DNA of 64,000 nucleotides from Ensifer canadensis. GTDB lineage: Bacteria; Pseudomonadota; Alphaproteobacteria; Rhizobiales; Rhizobiaceae. The notes beneath the pieces are model-generated. The model ran no database searches and was not told the DNA's origin. It saw only the letters and a list, made by a program, of their open reading frames with translations. A program made the position numbers and the translations under genes. Below are positions 38,240 to 49,769 of the stretch, piece after piece. The stretch covers positions 140,279 to 204,278 of the forward strand of contig NZ_CP083372.1 in NCBI RefSeq assembly GCF_017488845.2, in the 5' to 3' direction. Every line of letters begins with the position of its first letter. Position 1 is the stretch's first letter.

Positions 38240-39300
38240 TCAGAACCCTTGCGCCCATTGCCGTCGGCCAATTGACATGATTTTCCATGGCCGCTCCTGT
38301 AGTGTTCGCCAAGCGTAGCAGCAGTGGTCGACGATATCCTCGTAGGACTTGAAGACGCGGTTGGATAGCCAGTTATCCCTCATGAACTGCCAGATGTTTT
38401 CGACGGGATTCAGTTCCGGCGATTTCGGCGGCAAAGGCAGGATGGTGATGTTTTCTGGGACGGCCAGGTTGTTGGACATGTGCCATCCCGCCTGGTCCAT
38501 GATGAGAATGGCGTGCCCATCCTCAGTGACGTTTCTGGCGATTTCAATCAGATGCTGGTTCATGGCATGAGTATCGCACCAGGGCATGACGAGGGCGGCG
38601 GCCTTGCCGTGCTGGGGGCAGATCGCGCCGAAGATATAGGCCGAGCGGGTGCGCTGGTCGTGCGGCGCAGATGGCCTTGATCCACGCTTGGCCCAGCGGC
38701 GGGTGATCTTGTTCTTCTGCCCGATACGGGCCTCGTCCTGGAACCAGATTTCGATCACTTTGCCCTTGGCGGGACCGGCGGCGATTTCTGCCACAGTGGT
38801 GGGGAAGTTTTTTTAAATGCCTCAGCCGCCTCGGCATCCTGCGCATGATGCCTCGGGCGAGCCGAGAGCTTGCGGTAGCCCATTGATCGCACTTCGCGAC
38901 CCAAGGTCTCTTCACTCACCGAGACCCGGAACTCTTCCCAAATCCACTGGGCCAGATCACACAGACGCCAGCGAACGACGCCGTCGAGATAAGGCGTGGG
39001 GCCGCGCTCGATGGCTTGTGCCAGGGCTGTGCGCTGATCTTCGTTCAACAGTGACGGCTTGCCCGGAGCCTTCCCGTTGACCAGCCCGTCGGGACCGCGT
39101 GCGTTGAAGCGAACCACCCAGTCGCGCACGATCTGAACTGTCACGCTGCCGATCCGAGCAGCATTTGCGCGAGAGCCGCCATCATAGATCGATGCGAGGG
39201 CGAGAAGACGCCGAGCTTGGTCGGCATCTCGTGTCTGCCGAGCCAGACGCCGCAACCCATCCCCATCATACTCTGACCGCAACGAAATCGCCGAACCCAT
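38240..39300 (-). CDS. IS630-family transposase made by ribosomal frameshifting
   Basis: The first frame (39300 down to about 38808) encodes the helix-turn-helix half: MGSAISLRSEYDGDGLRRLARQTRDADQARRLLALASIYDGGSRANAARIGSVTVQIVRDWVVRFNARGPDGL. The second frame carries the DDE domain: KVIEIWFQDEARIGQKNKITRRWAKRGSRP, ILIMDQAGWHMSNNLAVPENITILPLPPKSPELNPVENIWQFMRDNW. Both acidic residues and PELNPVENIW are intact. A run of seven A on the coding strand (38808-38814) lies at the switch, consistent with the programmed slip described for the ISRm2011-2 type. The element sits between nodD and the nif promoter. Confidence 0.87.
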
Positions 39301-39365
39301 CGCAAACCTCCTGTTTGCGCCATCGATTCAGATTCGTCGGCTTTTGGGAATCATGAGAGTCAGAC

Positions 39366-40307
39366 TCAGTGACGATTGGTATAACAGGTGTCCGACTGAG
39401 GATCAATGCGCGACGCCTCTTGCAATAGTATCTCCCGCAACCAAATGTTTCCGGGGTCAGTGTTGTGAAGGGCGGGCCACTGGACAGCCTCAGTGAAAAA
39501 GAGGGGAGGCAGCGGAGATGTGACAATGCGCAGTGGTACCGTTTGTTCGAAATATTTAACCAAACGCAATGGTATAGTTGCTATGCGGTTAGTACCCGCC
39601 AGTAGGCGTGGAATTAAGGTAAAACCTGGCACAACAAGCTCGATACGTCTATTGAAGCCGTGCTCAAGCAATAGCCATTGCTCGACGGAGGGCTTCATTT
39701 CTCGTCCGAACTGGGCTGCAACATGCCCCATCGACATATAGGTCTCGAACGAGATGTTCCCCAGTAGCTTCTTGTTGGTGGGGCAGCCGACGCACACGAG
39801 TGCCTCGTCGAACAATTTCGCTTTGGGATGCGCGCTCGACATGAACACGTCTGGAAAAATCAGAAAATCAACATCCCCCCGCCGGAGAAGCTCATGGGGA
39901 TCATCATCGAGAGGGAGCAACTCGAAGCTGACACCGGGGGCCTCGCGAGCCACGCGTTCCACGATCCTCGCAAAGAATACAAGTATCATGAAGTCGGAAA
40001 GGATGATTCTGAAACGACGATCCGACTGGGCCGGGTTTAGTGGATCCCAGGCAATGACGGAAAGCTGAATTTGCAGCAGGGCGTCGCGGACCGCGGGGGC
40101 GAGCGCCTCAGCACGGGGCGTAGGGACAAGTTCGCGGCCCTGCATCGAAAACAGCTCGTCACCAAAATACGTGCGCAGGCGCGCGATAGCCGCACTCATG
40201 GCCGGTTGACTGAGGTTGATCCGGCGTGCGGCGGCCGTGAGCTTGCGCTCGGTCATCAGTGCGTCGAGCGCGACGAGGAGGTTTAGATCTAGGCCCCTAA
40301 AACGCAT
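39366..40307 (-). CDS. nodD: NodD, LysR-type activator of nod genes
   Basis: The start at 40307 ([53 protein letters not shown]) is the standard NodD N-terminus; a start three codons upstream would lie inside the nod box. The product has 313 residues. The helix-turn-helix covers about 20-45, followed by the LysR substrate domain with [55 protein letters not shown]. NodD binds nod boxes and activates with plant flavonoids. It is transcribed divergently from nodA, whose nod box it overlaps, so autoregulation is likely. Sequence differs noticeably from the E. meliloti NodD proteins I remember, mainly in the C-terminal half. Confidence 0.93.
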   Translation of the reverse strand: MRFRGLDLNLLVALDALMTERKLTAAARRINLSQPAMSAAIARLRTYFGDELFSMQGRELVPTPRAEALAPAVRDALLQIQLSVIAWDPLNPAQSDRRFRIILSDFMILVFFARIVERVAREAPGVSFELLPLDDDPHELLRRGDVDFLIFPDVFMSSAHPKAKLFDEALVCVGCPTNKKLLGNISFETYMSMGHVAAQFGREMKPSVEQWLLLEHGFNRRIELVVPGFTLIPRLLAGTNRIATIPLRLVKYFEQTVPLRIVTSPLPPLFFTEAVQWPALHNTDPGNIWLREILLQEASRIDPQSDTCYTNRH

Positions 40308-40314
40308 GTGCGGC

Positions 40315-40362
40315 ATCCATATCGCAGATGATCATTATCCAAACAATCAATTTTACCAATCT
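40315..40362 (+). promoter_or_regulatory. nod box of nodABCIJ
   Basis: A near-perfect 48-bp nod box: ATCCATATCGCAGATG at the distal end, then ATCCAAACAATCAATTTT and ACCAATCT. It lies 209 bases before nodA and 8 bases upstream of the nodD start on the other strand, so NodD bound here controls both directions. Confidence 0.97.
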
Positions 40363-40570
40363 TGCAGAGTCCTATTAGAGAACCCTGAGGTTAATGAAAT
40401 CAAGGTGCGGCGCGAGAAAAGTTTCACAAGTACAGGATGGGTCCGAATTTAGAGCCGTCGCCTAAGCCCTCGACCAACGGTCCAGCGCTACGGTGGCCTC
40501 CCCGGTGTGACTAGCCGGTACACACCACTCTCGATCGTGCTTTGAAGAAACAACACACTGGAGTTCTTAT

Positions 40571-41161
40571 ATGTCCTTAAAAGTGCAGTGGAAACTATGC
40601 TGGGAAAATCAGCTGGAACGTGCAGACCACGAGGAGCTTTCAGAGTTTTTCCGAAAATCCTATGGGCCCACAGGAGCGTTCCACGCGAAACCATTCGAGG
40701 GTGGCCGCAGTTGGGCCGGCGCGAGACCGGAGCGCCGCGCAATTGCTTATGACTCGGTCGGGATAGCAAGCCACATGGGCGTGTTGCGCCGTTTCATTAA
40801 GGTTGGTGAGACTGATCTCCTTGTGGCTGAACTGGGCTTATACGCGGTGCGGCCCGATCTGGAGCGAATGGGCATCGCTCACTCGGTCGGTGCTTTGACT
40901 CCAACTTTGCGGGAGCTTGGTGTCCCATTCGCCTTTGGGACAGTTCGGCACGCCATGCGGAACCACGTTGAGAGATATTGCCAGAACGGTATGGCTAGCA
41001 TTTTGACGGGGGTTCGAGTGCGGTCGAGCATCGCAGAAGTGAATCCCGATCTCCCTTCCACGCGCACCGAGGAGCCACTCGTCGTGATATTCCCGGTTGG
41101 ACGTCCGTTGAACGAATGGCCTCCAGGTACATTGATTGAACGGAACGGATCGGAGCTATGA
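40571..41161 (+). CDS. nodA: NodA acyltransferase
   Basis: A 196-residue cytoplasmic N-acyltransferase that puts a fatty acid on the free amino group of the deacetylated chitooligosaccharide. It opens [109 protein letters not shown] blocks and ends [15 protein letters not shown], full-length for the family. NodA type influences which acyl chain is used; together with nodF and nodE here, a polyunsaturated chain is likely. Stop and nodB start overlap by 4 bases. Confidence 0.97.
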   Translation: MSLKVQWKLCWENQLERADHEELSEFFRKSYGPTGAFHAKPFEGGRSWAGARPERRAIAYDSVGIASHMGVLRRFIKVGETDLLVAELGLYAVRPDLERMGIAHSVGALTPTLRELGVPFAFGTVRHAMRNHVERYCQNGMASILTGVRVRSSIAEVNPDLPSTRTEEPLVVIFPVGRPLNEWPPGTLIERNGSEL

Positions 41162-41811
41162 AGCACCTCGATTATATACACGAGGTGCCGAGCAACTGCG
41201 ATTACGGGACCGAAGATCCTAGTATATACCTGACGTTTGACGACGGCCCGAATCCACATTGCACACCGGAAATCCTGGATGTGCTGGCTGAGTACGGCGT
41301 ACCGGCGACTTTCTTCGTCATCGGCACCTATGCGAAAAGCCAGCCGGAACTCATTCGACGTATCGTCGCGGAAGGTCACGAAGTGGCTAACCACACGATG
41401 ACCCACCCGGACCTGTCAACATGCGGACCTCACGAAGTCGAACGTGAGATTGTCGAGGCAAGTGAGGCCATTATCGCCGCTTGTCCTCAGGCAGCGGTCC
41501 GACACATACGAGCACCTTATGGTGTCTGGAGCGAGGAAGCGCTGACAAGATCGGCGAGCGCTGGGCTGACGGCAATACATTGGTCGGCAGATCCGCGAGA
41601 TTGGTCTCGGCCAGGCGCCAACGCGATTGTTGATGCAGTGCTGGCATCGGTTCGGCCCGGTGCGATCGTGCTGTTGCACGATGGATGCCCTCCCGACGAA
41701 ACGGGAGCGCTTACGGGTCTGCGTGACCAAACGCTTATGGCAATTTCCCGTGTGATCCCGGCGCTGCACGAGCGTGGTTTTGCAATTCGCCCACTTCCTC
41801 CGCATCACTGA
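41158..41811 (+). CDS. nodB: NodB chitooligosaccharide deacetylase
   Basis: 217 residues, the family size. It removes the N-acetyl group from the non-reducing end of the chitin oligomer. The polysaccharide deacetylase (NodB homology) motifs are all visible: [13 protein letters not shown] with the catalytic and metal-binding Asp pair, [13 protein letters not shown] with the two metal-binding His, [29 protein letters not shown] and AIVLLHDG. The start overlaps nodA (ATGA) and nodC follows after 14 bases. Confidence 0.97.
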   Translation: MKHLDYIHEVPSNCDYGTEDPSIYLTFDDGPNPHCTPEILDVLAEYGVPATFFVIGTYAKSQPELIRRIVAEGHEVANHTMTHPDLSTCGPHEVEREIVEASEAIIAACPQAAVRHIRAPYGVWSEEALTRSASAGLTAIHWSADPRDWSRPGANAIVDAVLASVRPGAIVLLHDGCPPDETGALTGLRDQTLMAISRVIPALHERGFAIRPLPPHH

Positions 41812-41825
41812 ACAGACGAGAACCC

Positions 41826-43106
41826 ATGTACCTGCTTGACACAACCAGCACCGCCGCTATCTCGATCTACGCGCTGCTCTTGACCGCCTACAGGAGCATG
41901 CAAGCCCTACATGCTCGGCCGATAGACGGTCCAGCAGTGTCGGCAGAACCGGTCGAGACCCGCCCTCTGCCAGCCGTGGATGTTATCGTCCCCAGCTTCA
42001 ATGAGGACCCAGGCATCCTCTCGGCGTGCCTTGCGTCCATTGCAGACCAGGATTATCCCGGAGAATTGCGAGTCTATGTCGTTGATGATGGTTCTCGGAA
42101 CCGCGAGGCCATTGTGCGTGCACGCGCCTTCTATTCGCGCGATCCGAGGTTCAGCTTCATTCTGCTCCCAGAGAACGTCGGAAAGCGGAAAGCGCAGATT
42201 GCCGCGATAGGTCAATCCTCTGGGGATTTGGTGCTGAATGTCGACTCGGACAGCACGATCGCTTTCGATGTGGTCTCCAAGCTTGCCTCGAAGATGGGAG
42301 ATCCAGAGGTCGGTGCGGTTATGGGTCAACTCACGGCTAGCAATTCGGGTGACACTTGGCTGACGAAATTGATCGACATGGAGTATTGGCTTGCCTGCAA
42401 CGAAGAACGCGCGGCACAGGCTCGCTTCGGTGCTGTTATGTGTTGCTGCGGCCCTTGTGCTATGTACCGTCGGTCGGCGCTCGCTTCGCTGCTTGACCAG
42501 TACGAAACGCAACTGTTTCGCGGTAAGCTAAGCGACTTCGGTGAGGACCGCCATCTGACGATCCTCATGTTGAAGGCAGGTTTTCGAACTGAGTATGTTC
42601 CAAACGCCATAGTGGCAACCGTCGTCCCGGATACACTGAAACCGTATCTGCGCCAACAACTGCGTTGGGCACGCAGCACGTTCCGTGACACGTTTCTAGT
42701 GCTCCCTCTGTTGCGCGGCCTCAACCCTTTTCTCACATTGGACGTGGTCGGGCAGAATATCGGGCCACTGTTGCTCGCTCTGTCGGTCGTGACGGGACTT
42801 GCGCATTTCATAATGACCGCCACAGTGCCATGGTGGACGATTTTGATTATTGCGTCCATGACCATTATACGCTGCAGCGTCGTAGCATTGCATGCTCGCC
42901 AACTTAGATTTCTTGGCTTCGTTCTGCACACACCCATCAACCTCTTTCTCTTACTTCCGTTGAAAGCTTATGCGTTGTGTACATTGTCCAATAGCGACTG
43001 GCTGTCACGCTACTCCGCGCCAGAAGTACCAGTCAGCGGAGGAAAGCAGACTCCAATTCAAGCCTCCGGCCGAGTGACACCTGACTGCACTTGCAGCGGC
43101 GAGTGA
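41826..43106 (+). CDS. nodC: NodC N-acetylglucosaminyltransferase
   Basis: 426 residues. A membrane-bound family 2 glycosyltransferase that polymerises UDP-GlcNAc into the chitin oligomer backbone. An N-terminal hydrophobic segment is followed by [41 protein letters not shown] (DxD), [12 protein letters not shown] (catalytic Asp) and the processivity motif [11 protein letters not shown], then C-terminal membrane helices ([36 protein letters not shown]). All catalytic motifs are intact. Confidence 0.97.
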   Translation: MYLLDTTSTAAISIYALLLTAYRSMQALHARPIDGPAVSAEPVETRPLPAVDVIVPSFNEDPGILSACLASIADQDYPGELRVYVVDDGSRNREAIVRARAFYSRDPRFSFILLPENVGKRKAQIAAIGQSSGDLVLNVDSDSTIAFDVVSKLASKMGDPEVGAVMGQLTASNSGDTWLTKLIDMEYWLACNEERAAQARFGAVMCCCGPCAMYRRSALASLLDQYETQLFRGKLSDFGEDRHLTILMLKAGFRTEYVPNAIVATVVPDTLKPYLRQQLRWARSTFRDTFLVLPLLRGLNPFLTLDVVGQNIGPLLLALSVVTGLAHFIMTATVPWWTILIIASMTIIRCSVVALHARQLRFLGFVLHTPINLFLLLPLKAYALCTLSNSDWLSRYSAPEVPVSGGKQTPIQASGRVTPDCTCSGE

Positions 43107-43113
43107 CAGTAGC

Positions 43114-44181
43114 ATGACTGGAAACGGGCGAGTTTTGAGACAGGAAGCGGAAAATCAATTGTCAGATCGTGAGATGGCCCAAGAGGCTCCGCGTCGGCTT
43201 GAGCCGAGTCCGTTCGAGTGGAAGGACCAAACAGGTCCAGCCGTGAAGACCGCAATACCCGGCGCCATACCAACCGTGGCAATCGATGTTGCCAGCGTAA
43301 CAAAGTCCTACGGTGACAAACCTGTAATCAACGGACTGTCGTTCACCGTTGCAGCGGGTGAGTGCTTCGGTCTGTTAGGTCCCAACGGTGCAGGCAAAAG
43401 TACGATCACCCGTATGATCCTCGGCATGACGACGCCTGGTACGGGTGAGATCACCGTGCTCGGCGTGCCGGTTCCGTCACGGGCTCGATTGGCACGCATG
43501 AGGATTGGCGTAGTTCCGCAGTTCGACAACCTCGACCTGGAATTCACTGTACGCGAAAACCTGTTGGTCTTCGGGCGCTACTTCCGGATGAGCACGCGCG
43601 AGATAGAAGCGGTAATCCCATCGCTCCTTGAGTTTGCGCGCCTCGAAAACAAGGCGGATGCGCGTGTTTCGGACCTGTCTGGCGGCATGAAGCGGCGCCT
43701 TACACTGGCACGTGCCCTCATCAACGATCCCCAGCTACTGATATTGGACGAGCCTACCACTGGACTTGACCCGCACGCCCGTCACTTGATCTGGGAACGG
43801 CTGCGGTCGTTGTTGGCACGCGGAAAGACGATTCTCTTGACCACCCATATTATGGAAGAGGCAGAGCGGTTGTGCGACCGGCTGTGCGTGCTCGAAGCAG
43901 GGCGCAAGATCGCCGAAGGCCGACCTCACATGCTAATAGACGAGAAGATCGGTTGCCAGGTGATAGAGATCTACGGGGGCGATCCACACGAGCTAAGTGC
44001 GTTGGTAAGCCCGCACGCCCGCCACATCGAGGTGAGCGGCGAGACCGTCTTCTGTTATGCGTTCGACCCGGAGCAAGTACGAGTCCAACTGGATGGGCGC
44101 GCGGGTGTGCGCTTTCTGCAGCGTCCACCAAATCTCGAGGACGTTTTCTTACGGTTGACCGGGCGGGAGCTGAAGGACTGA
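43114..44181 (+). CDS. nodI: NodI, ABC transporter ATPase for Nod factor export
   Basis: 355 residues from the ATG at 43114; an ATG at 43174 ([16 protein letters not shown]) would give 335, the length I recall for E. meliloti NodI, and neither has a strong ribosome site. ABC features: Walker [20 protein letters not shown] loop [19 protein letters not shown], signature [20 protein letters not shown], Walker [14 protein letters not shown] and the His switch [15 protein letters not shown]. With NodJ it forms an inner-membrane exporter. The gene lies 7 bases after nodC and 3 bases before nodJ. Confidence 0.95.
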   Translation: MTGNGRVLRQEAENQLSDREMAQEAPRRLEPSPFEWKDQTGPAVKTAIPGAIPTVAIDVASVTKSYGDKPVINGLSFTVAAGECFGLLGPNGAGKSTITRMILGMTTPGTGEITVLGVPVPSRARLARMRIGVVPQFDNLDLEFTVRENLLVFGRYFRMSTREIEAVIPSLLEFARLENKADARVSDLSGGMKRRLTLARALINDPQLLILDEPTTGLDPHARHLIWERLRSLLARGKTILLTTHIMEEAERLCDRLCVLEAGRKIAEGRPHMLIDEKIGCQVIEIYGGDPHELSALVSPHARHIEVSGETVFCYAFDPEQVRVQLDGRAGVRFLQRPPNLEDVFLRLTGRELKD

Positions 44182-44184
44182 ACC

Positions 44185-44973
44185 ATGTGGAAGCTTTATG
44201 TGGCGGCTCTGCCCGCCAACGGGTGGAACTGGATTGCCGTGTGGCGCCGCAATTATCTCGCGTGGAAGAAGGTCGCGCTGGCGTCGATCCTCGGTAACCT
44301 GGCCGACCCCTTAATATATCTGTTCGGTCTGGGTGCCGGCTTAGGAATGATGGTCGGGCGCGTTGACGGTGTGTCGTACATTGCATTTTTGTCTGCCGGG
44401 ATGGTCGCGACAAGCGCAATGACCGCGTCGACTTTCGAAACGATCTACGCGACTTTCGCCCGCATGCGCGCTCAGCGCACCTGGGAAGCGATCCTGCACA
44501 CACAGGTCACGATCGGCGACATCGTGCTCGGAGAATTGGCGTGGGCAGCTACCAAGGCTTCCCTTGCGGGTACAGGAATTGGTGTCGTCGCCGCTACGCT
44601 GGGCTACACGGAATGGGTGTCACTCCTTTATGCACTGCCGGTCATCGCCCTGACGGGCTTAGCGTTTGCGAGTCTAGCCATGATCGTCACGGCGCTTGCA
44701 CCCAGCTACGAATATTTCATATTTTATCAGACGCTCGTCATCACACCGATGCTGTTCCTGTCCGGCGCTGTCTTTCCAGTCAACCAGCTGCCGAGCGCTT
44801 TTCAACATGTCACACGAGTCTTGCCGCTGGCTCATTCGATTGATGTCATCCGTCCGATAATGCTCGGCAGCCCGCTGGTCAACGTGGGTCTACATATCGG
44901 GGCTCTTTGCTGCTATGCAGTAGTCCCGTTTTTCTTGTCGACTGCATTGCTCCGCCGACGCCTGATGCCTTAA
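44185..44973 (+). CDS. nodJ: NodJ, ABC-2 type permease for Nod factor export
   Basis: 262 residues, the usual size, with six predicted membrane helices, for example [66 protein letters not shown] and [52 protein letters not shown] (the ABC-2 C-terminal motif). It is the membrane partner of NodI and the last gene of nodABCIJ. No further nod gene follows on this strand. Confidence 0.95.
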   Translation: MWKLYVAALPANGWNWIAVWRRNYLAWKKVALASILGNLADPLIYLFGLGAGLGMMVGRVDGVSYIAFLSAGMVATSAMTASTFETIYATFARMRAQRTWEAILHTQVTIGDIVLGELAWAATKASLAGTGIGVVAATLGYTEWVSLLYALPVIALTGLAFASLAMIVTALAPSYEYFIFYQTLVITPMLFLSGAVFPVNQLPSAFQHVTRVLPLAHSIDVIRPIMLGSPLVNVGLHIGALCCYAVVPFFLSTALLRRRLMP

Positions 44974-45540
44974 CTGGAAATGCGGCGCCACGTTACCGGG
45001 TCATCAATCGGAAACATCGATCGGGCATGGCCGAGGCAAGCCAGCATTGCTCGAATATCTCACGCTTGGAAACAGCGATGAGAAGGCCCTCGCGCCACCG
45101 CGATCGTAACCGGCCAAGTGTTACGGCGTTACGGCTGAGATTCGCCTTTACGCGCTCGACGAGTTCTTCGCCATCTGCGAAGCAGTGAAGAAAGTCGATC
45201 CAGGCTTAGAACGAACGGCGCGCATTTGAGAGTATGTCGCTAAGCTCATCGATACCATGGCCGGTAGTGCGGTGATTGTCTCATCGGCACTGGTTACGGC
45301 ACTGATGATACTTCCATTGACCCGATTGTTGGAGTTTCGGACGAACGCCTCGAGGAATTCCAGGTCTTCGCTGAGCATTTCGGCCCCATCGTTGATGGTG
45401 AAGACGTAGATGACGGTGGCCAGCAGGCTGACTCAGCCTCGGTGCAGGTAGTGGTCGCGGGGACCAATGCCAAGGAAGGTAGCCATCCGCGCAGGGCGGC
45501 GGGATTTTGGGTGCCGCGCGTGGCAGGAGCGCGGCCGTTC
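44974..45540. other. Gap between nodJ and the IS66 remnant
   Basis: No convincing gene. A minus-strand frame at 45148-45378 (MLSEDLEFLEAFVRNSNNRVNGSIISAVTSADETITALPAM) has no family I know and may be a decayed fragment. Confidence 0.4.
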
Positions 45541-46347
45541 CATAACCGACCTAGTCGGCCAGCGTCGAGGTCGAAAGCTCGAGGCCCTCGCATTTGAAAC
45601 GGATGCTCTGGCGGTTGAGCGGCCTATGCATTCCATACTTGTCGAAGAGGGATCGTCGCGAGCAGATGAGGACCGTTGAGGCCGCGCGGCGTTGCATGGA
45701 ACGGCGCCGGCGGCTGGCTGATCGCCTCGCAGTCACGGCAGGTAAATTTCTCCCGCACCGTCTCGATCACTTTGAACCGACGCGGAATCTCTTCCAGCGT
45801 CTCGGTGACGTCTTCGCCCAGCTTGGAAAGCCGCGATCCGCCGCAGCATGCACAGGTGACTGGGGGATCGATCTCCACGCGCTCGCGCTCGATATCCTCC
45901 GGCGACGGCTTTCGGACCGGCCGTTTGCGCGTGAACGAACGTACGCTCGAGGTCTTGGCGGCCGCTTGCGCTGCGACTTCATCCTCCGTCGCCGCCATCA
46001 CCGGTTCTTCGAGCTGCAATTCCATCTGGTCGATCAGGAGCGCCGTGCGCTCGAATCGCCGGCCGCGCAGCTCGCGCTTCAGGCTTTTCGATCGCCAGCT
46101 CCAGACCGGAAATCAAGGCCTCACTGTCCGACAGCATGGACTGCGCATCGGCGGCTTGCGCCACCGCAATGTGCCGCTCGGCGATGACCGTATCGCGCTC
46201 GGCAACAACGACATCACGTTCAGCCTGTAACATCTCACGCTGGGAAAGCAGCGCCAGATAGGCGCTCGCAAGGTCCGCAGGAAGATCCACAGGCTTCGAA
46301 GTAATTCGATCAGATCCACCCAATATTTTCAATGCAACCGTCGACAT
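45540..46347 (-). pseudogene. IS66-family tnpC, N-terminal half, decayed
   Basis: The minus strand encodes the TnpC start with a coiled-coil zipper (LALLSQREMLQAERDVVVAERDTVIAERHIAVAQAADAQSMLSDSEALISGLELAIEK). After a frameshift comes the zinc-binding part (TRKRPVRKPSPEDIERERVEIDPPVTCACCGGSRLSKLGEDVTETLEEIPRRFKVIETVREKFTCRDCEAISQPPAPFHATPRG) and, in a third frame, LFDKYGMHRPLNRQSIRFKCEGLELSTSTLAD. The DDE catalytic region is missing. It fills part of the space between nodJ and nodQ. Confidence 0.8.
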
Positions 46348-46553
46348 CGCGTCGCACGATCACACGGGCGACCATTGGCGCTGACAACCTCCATAAGCCC
46401 ACTTTGTGCCGTTAAAGAATTTGGTCGGCGCAACAAGCGGAATGGCTAGCTCCGGGGCCATATAGACAGAACATCTAGTTCGACTCACTTCTCAGCAAGG
46501 CGGCCCTCCTCGGATGCGTACCGTCCGTCTCTATGTTGGGCGTTGAAGCGGCG

Positions 46554-48455
46554 TCATTTGCCTTCCATCCTGCGGTCGAGGAATTCCTCGACAGCGAGCG
46601 CCAGGTCGGTCGGTTCATGGCCGACGGTGCGGATATGAAGTTCCGGGTTTTCCGGGGTCTCATAAGGCGAGGATACGCCGGTGAAGTTTGCGATCTTGCC
46701 TGCGAGAGCTTTCTCATAGAGTCCCTTCGGATCTCGGCGCGCACACTCTTCGAGCGGCGTGTCGACGAAGATCTCGATGAACTCGCCCTCCTCCATTAAT
46801 TCCCGCGCCATTCGCCGCTCGTCCCGGAACGGTGAGATGAAGGAGACGAGAACGATCAGACCGGCATCCGCCATGAGCTTCGCCACCTCCGCCACGCGGC
46901 GGATGTTCTCCACCCGGTCCTCTTCGGTGAAGCCGAGGTCCCGGTTGAGGCCGTGACGCACATTGTCGCCGTCGAGCAGATAGGTATGCTTGCCCTGAGC
47001 GTGGAGAATCCTGTCCAGCTCGTTCGCAATGGTCGATTTACCGGAGCCCGAAAGCCCGGTGAACCAGAGAACGGCAGGAAGCTGGTTCTTCATGGCGCTG
47101 CGCGCGACCTTGTTCACCTCGAGCGCATGCCAGTGGACGTTATCGGCACGCCGGAGTGGAAAGTCGATCAGCCCCGCGCCGACGGTCGCATTCGTGACCC
47201 GGTCGACGATGATGAAATTGCCTGTGGCTCGATTGTCCGTATAGGCGTCGAAAGCGATCGGCGTTTGCGTCGAGATGTTGCAGACGCCGACTTCATTCAT
47301 CTGCAGCGATTTCGCGGCCTCGCGCACGAAGCTGTTGATGTTGACCTGATGCTTGAGCGCGGTGACCGTCGCACTGACGCTGTCCGTCTCCGTTCTCAAT
47401 ATATAGCTTCGTCCGGGCATCATCGGGCTCGCATCGAACCAGATCACATGCGCCTGGAACTGATCCGCCACAAACGGCCGGGCGCCGGGGGCGACGAGCA
47501 TATTGCCGCGCGAAGCATCCACCTCGTCGGAAAGGACGAGCGTTACGGCCTCGCCCTCGCCTGCCGTCGCAAGGTCCCCGTCATAGGTCACGATCGCCTT
47601 GACCGAGGTACGCTGTCCGGTTTTTGCGACGACGACCGGATCGCCGACGGAAATTCTGCCGCAGGAGATCTGACCCGCATAGCCGCGGAAATCAGCATTT
47701 GGACGCATCACCATCTGAACCGGGAAACGGAAAGGCTTGGCCTGGTCCATGGGCTCGAGCTCTACCGTCTCCAGATATTCGAGCAGCGCCGCCCCTCTGT
47801 ACCAAGGTGTATTGGGTGAAGCTGAAATGACGTTGTCGCCGTCTCGTGCTGAGATCGGTATCGGCCGAATGCTGGCAAAACCGAGCTCTTTCGCAAAAGC
47901 CATGTAGTCGGCGACGATTTCGTCATAGACCTGCTGTCGAAAGTCTACGAGATCGATCTTGTTGACTGCCAGCACGACATGACGGATGCCCAGAAGCGAG
48001 GCGATATAGGAATGCCGCCGCGTCTGCTGAAGAATGCCCTGCCGGCTGTCGATGAGGATGATGGCAAGATCCGCCGTCGAAGCGCCGGTCACCATGTTGC
48101 GCGTATATTCTTCGTGACCGGGCGTGTCGGCAACGATGAACTTGCGCTTCGACGTCGCGAAATAGCGGTAGGCGACGTCGATGGTGATCCCCTGTTCGCG
48201 CTCGGCCTCGAGCCCGTCGAGAAGCAAAGCGAGATCGATTTCCTTGCCATTGGCACCACCGGGAGAGCCGACACGTCCGAGGTTTGCGAGCTGGTCCTCG
48301 AAGATCAGTTTCGCATCGTAGAGCAGCCGGCCGATCAAAGTGGATTTGCCATCGTCGACCGAACCGCATGTGATGAATCGCAGGATCGACTTGTTGTCGT
48401 GCTCAACCAGATGCGCTTCAATGTCATGCGGCGGTATGGATTGAACATATGACAT
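46554..48455 (-). CDS. nodQ: NodQ, bifunctional ATP sulfurylase GTPase subunit and APS kinase
   Basis: 633 residues. With NodP it makes APS from sulfate and ATP, and its C-terminal domain phosphorylates APS to PAPS for NodH. The CysN-type GTPase domain has [21 protein letters not shown] (P-loop, about residue 34), [13 protein letters not shown] (G3) and AVNKIDLVD (G4), followed by EF-Tu-like barrels. The APS kinase domain from about residue 440 has [49 protein letters not shown] and [21 protein letters not shown]. The ATG overlaps the nodP stop (TGATG). It is the intact counterpart of the pseudogene near 7.5 kb. Confidence 0.96.
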   Translation of the reverse strand: MSYVQSIPPHDIEAHLVEHDNKSILRFITCGSVDDGKSTLIGRLLYDAKLIFEDQLANLGRVGSPGGANGKEIDLALLLDGLEAEREQGITIDVAYRYFATSKRKFIVADTPGHEEYTRNMVTGASTADLAIILIDSRQGILQQTRRHSYIASLLGIRHVVLAVNKIDLVDFRQQVYDEIVADYMAFAKELGFASIRPIPISARDGDNVISASPNTPWYRGAALLEYLETVELEPMDQAKPFRFPVQMVMRPNADFRGYAGQISCGRISVGDPVVVAKTGQRTSVKAIVTYDGDLATAGEGEAVTLVLSDEVDASRGNMLVAPGARPFVADQFQAHVIWFDASPMMPGRSYILRTETDSVSATVTALKHQVNINSFVREAAKSLQMNEVGVCNISTQTPIAFDAYTDNRATGNFIIVDRVTNATVGAGLIDFPLRRADNVHWHALEVNKVARSAMKNQLPAVLWFTGLSGSGKSTIANELDRILHAQGKHTYLLDGDNVRHGLNRDLGFTEEDRVENIRRVAEVAKLMADAGLIVLVSFISPFRDERRMARELMEEGEFIEIFVDTPLEECARRDPKGLYEKALAGKIANFTGVSSPYETPENPELHIRTVGHEPTDLALAVEEFLDRRMEGK

Positions 48456-49354
48456 CAGAAGTAGCCCTCCCGCTTCTTTTTCTCCATTGCCCCGACTTCA
48501 TCCGAGTCGATGAGGCGGCTCTGTCGTTCGGACGTGCGGACCGTCAGCATTTCCCGCAATATGTCGGGAACCGTGGCAGCCTCGGACTCGACCGCCCCGG
48601 TCAGCGGATAGCAGCCGAGGGTACGGAAACGCACCTGATGCTCAAGAACCTCCTCTCCGGGCTGGATCGGCATCCGCTCATCATCGACCATGATCAGCGT
48701 TCCGTCGCGCTTTACGACGGGCCGCCGGGCCGCGAAATAAAGCGGCACGATCGGAATGTCCTCGCGCAGGATGTATTGCCAGATGTCGAATTCGGTCCAG
48801 TTGGAGAGCGGGAAGACACGCATCGTTTCACCCGGTGCGACCCGCGTATTGTAGGTCTTCCACATCTCGGGGCGCTGACGCTTCGGATCCCAGCCGTGCT
48901 GGGCGCTGCGAATGGAAAAGATGCGCTCCTTGGCGCGTGACTTCTCCTCGTCCCGCCGCGCGCCCGCCAGCGCCGCGTCGAAACCGTATTTCTCCAGCGC
49001 CTGCCGCAGCCCCATCGTCTTCATGACGTGGGTGTGAACGTTGGAGCCGTGCGTGAAGGGGCCGATGCCCTGATCGATCCCGTCCTGATTGACATGGACG
49101 AGCAGGTCGAAGCCGAGCTCTCGCGCCATCCGATCACGGAACTCGATCATTTCCCGGAACTTCCATTTCGTATCGACGTGCAGGAATGGAAAGGGCGGTT
49201 TTCCGGGATAGAACGCCTTCATTGCCAGATGCAGCAATACGGAGGAGTCCTTGCCGATCGAGTAAAGTGCGACGGGGTTGGAGAATGTTGCAACGACTTC
49301 GCGAATAACATGGATCGCTTCGGCTTCAAGCCGCCGAAGATGGGGATGAGACAT
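48455..49354 (-). CDS. nodP: NodP, ATP sulfurylase small subunit
   Basis: 299 residues, CysD type. It adenylates sulfate with ATP, driven by GTP hydrolysis in NodQ. The PP-loop near the N-terminus is [20 protein letters not shown] (SxGKDS), followed by [67 protein letters not shown] and [26 protein letters not shown]. The first gene of the sulfate-activation pair, it should be read from the nodF nod box through nodE and nodG, or from its own unseen promoter in the 415-base gap. Confidence 0.96.
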   Translation of the reverse strand: MSHPHLRRLEAEAIHVIREVVATFSNPVALYSIGKDSSVLLHLAMKAFYPGKPPFPFLHVDTKWKFREMIEFRDRMARELGFDLLVHVNQDGIDQGIGPFTHGSNVHTHVMKTMGLRQALEKYGFDAALAGARRDEEKSRAKERIFSIRSAQHGWDPKRQRPEMWKTYNTRVAPGETMRVFPLSNWTEFDIWQYILREDIPIVPLYFAARRPVVKRDGTLIMVDDERMPIQPGEEVLEHQVRFRTLGCYPLTGAVESEAATVPDILREMLTVRTSERQSRLIDSDEVGAMEKKKREGYF

Positions 49355-49769
49355 TTGTGGCCTTGTTCTATGCTCAGGAACCTATCCGGGTTACGCCCTC
49401 GGCAGCTCCAGCTCGCTTAAGGCATCCCCAATGCGTGGTATCACCGCGGCAAGACGGCGGCGCGAGGTAACTGGCGCTCGGCCAACGCCGCACTAAAGCG
49501 TTTGCGCTATCTGACGTTCCGCGCTGATGCGCCGGCGCCGAGCGAGATAGCGTCTTCATATGGGGCCGCGCTATTGCTGCTGGGACCGGAGCGCTCACTC
49601 GCAGGCTATTCCGTTGAGACGGTTCAGTATTGCTGACAGGTGCAGTACCCATAATGGCTTGCTTCCTCAGCTTTCGGAAAGTGCAATGGCCTTTATGCCG
49701 CTATCATCATTGCGCTGATAGGCTGGCGTATGCAAATGCAAGCCCACTCATCCGTAGGCCCGACCGCCC
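49355..49769. other. Gap between nodG and nodP
   Basis: About 415 bases without an assigned gene. A plus-strand frame near 49450-49638 (RSANAALKRLRYLTFRADAPAPSEIASSYGAALLLLGPERSLAGYSVETVQYC) looks protein-like, but I do not recognise it; it may be the end of an older gene. Confidence 0.35.
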
